64,000 nt of DNA from Bacteroides faecalis (GTDB taxonomy: Bacteria; Bacteroidota; Bacteroidia; Bacteroidales; Bacteroidaceae): NCBI RefSeq assembly GCF_003865075.1, contig NZ_BHWB01000004.1, positions 186,001-250,000 of the forward strand, given 5' to 3'. The position numbers and the translations under genes are program-made. The notes beneath the pieces were generated by a model, which worked only from the letters and a program-made list of their open reading frames with translations, did not search any database and was not told where the DNA came from. Below are positions 63,578 to 64,000 of the stretch, piece by piece; the first letter of the stretch is position 1, and each line of letters begins with the position of its first letter.

Positions 63578-64000
63578 TTATCGTTTCACCAATTTTACCG
63601 CATCAGCTGTAACAGTTCTCAGCTTACATTCATCTGTCAGCACCACACTAATTGTGTCAGAATTGATAAAATAAGTACCAATCTGCTCCCAGCCATCATT
63701 AGCTTTCCTTAAATTAATATAAGCATCTTCCACACCATCATCATACATCACTTTAAAGTGATACTCCCCACGTGCACGATTATTCCATCGCAATTCATTA
63801 TCTTTGAATACGTGATAGTACAAATCATACTGACCGAACTCAGGCACAGGAACCTTCCACGTGGCAGTCTGACCACCGTTCCCACTTTTGATCACATAAG
63901 CCGATCGAATATATTTCCCATAATATTTTTCATTGGTCGTAGCTGTCCACTGCAAAGGCGGACGCCACCAAGGTGTACCGACATATTTAAAGGATGTGTT
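63578..64000 (-). CDS. Golvesin-like domain protein, C-terminal fragment (cut by window edge)
   Basis: An open frame enters from the right edge and ends at 63578. The 140 residues seen have a beta-sandwich pattern: GGQTATWKVPVPEFGQYDLYYHVF, GEYHFKVMYDDGVEDAYINL, WEQIGTYFINSDTISVVLTDEC, ending TADAVKLVKR. This is like the golvesin/xanthan-lyase C-terminal domain that often closes Bacteroidetes secreted enzymes. The catalytic part is outside the window. It lies 22 nt upstream of the TolC gene and may share its operon. Confidence 0.65.
   Translation of the reverse strand, partial: NTSFKYVGTPWWRPPLQWTATTNEKYYGKYIRSAYVIKSGNGGQTATWKVPVPEFGQYDLYYHVFKDNELRWNNRARGEYHFKVMYDDGVEDAYINLRKANDGWEQIGTYFINSDTISVVLTDECKLRTVTADAVKLVKR

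Overview
The window is chromosomal DNA from a Bacteroidales bacterium, most likely a gut Bacteroides. This rests on three things seen in the sequence: promoter motifs of the Bacteroides type (TTG or CTTG, about 20 nt, then TAnnTTTG), a large fimbrillin (FimA/Mfa1-type) locus with lipoprotein signals, and Bacteroidetes gene families (DUF3575, FimB/Mfa2, BACON, FISUMP lectins, fused 2-oxoacid dehydrogenase E1, PPi-dependent phosphofructokinase). I cannot name the species.

Region 1 (1-4558, minus strand) is the start of one fimbria-type gene set: a DUF3575 barrel protein, a CarboxypepD_reg/OmpA-like/TPR protein and a further exported protein cut by the window edge. A membrane-anchored LuxR-type regulator lies upstream and is broken by two compensating frameshifts. 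Region 2 (4559-7475) is a switch module. It holds a tyrosine recombinase behind a good promoter and three GCAGCC-type repeats, then a 622-bp segment bounded by a perfect 26-bp inverted repeat. The only exact Bacteroides -7 box in that segment faces away from the fimbrial operon, so this copy reads as OFF.

Region 3 (7476-33297, plus strand) is a very large fimbrial operon: DUF3575, an OmpA-like DUF3868-type protein, a clostripain-family (C11) lipoprotein protease, an Mfa1-like major subunit, an internal terminator, an Mfa2-like anchor, two more large fimbrillins, and then a tandem array of small fimbrillin lipoproteins. Most subunits carry a TR-A site just after the lipidated N-terminus, which the operon-encoded Arg-type protease could cut. 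The array ends in a fimbrillin with a C-type-lectin (FISUMP) tail. That tail has the marks of a diversity-generating retroelement (DGR) variable region. Behind it come a MutS-like accessory gene split at an A10 tract, an avd gene and a truncated template repeat whose only two mismatches to the variable region are at template adenines. No reverse transcriptase is present. A second lectin-tailed protein, a degenerate duplicate of its tail, two small proteins, a DUF5106/thioredoxin-like lipoprotein, a small membrane protein and an HU-family protein close the region.

Region 4 (34039-64000) looks like conserved core and has visibly lower GC. It contains prmA, then on the minus strand a flavodoxin and a complete 2-oxoacid dehydrogenase operon with its own lipoate ligase, a GH25 lysozyme, PPi-phosphofructokinase and a tripartite RND pump. 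A plus-strand patatin-BamA-type protein follows. The last stretch is a second efflux operon with TolC, adaptor, RND, an RND-ABC-ATPase fusion and an ABC permease. The window ends inside a golvesin-like domain gene.

Taken together, regions 2 and 3 describe a phase-variable fimbria with many alternative minor or tip subunits and at least one lectin tip that was, or still is, diversified by mutagenic retrohoming.
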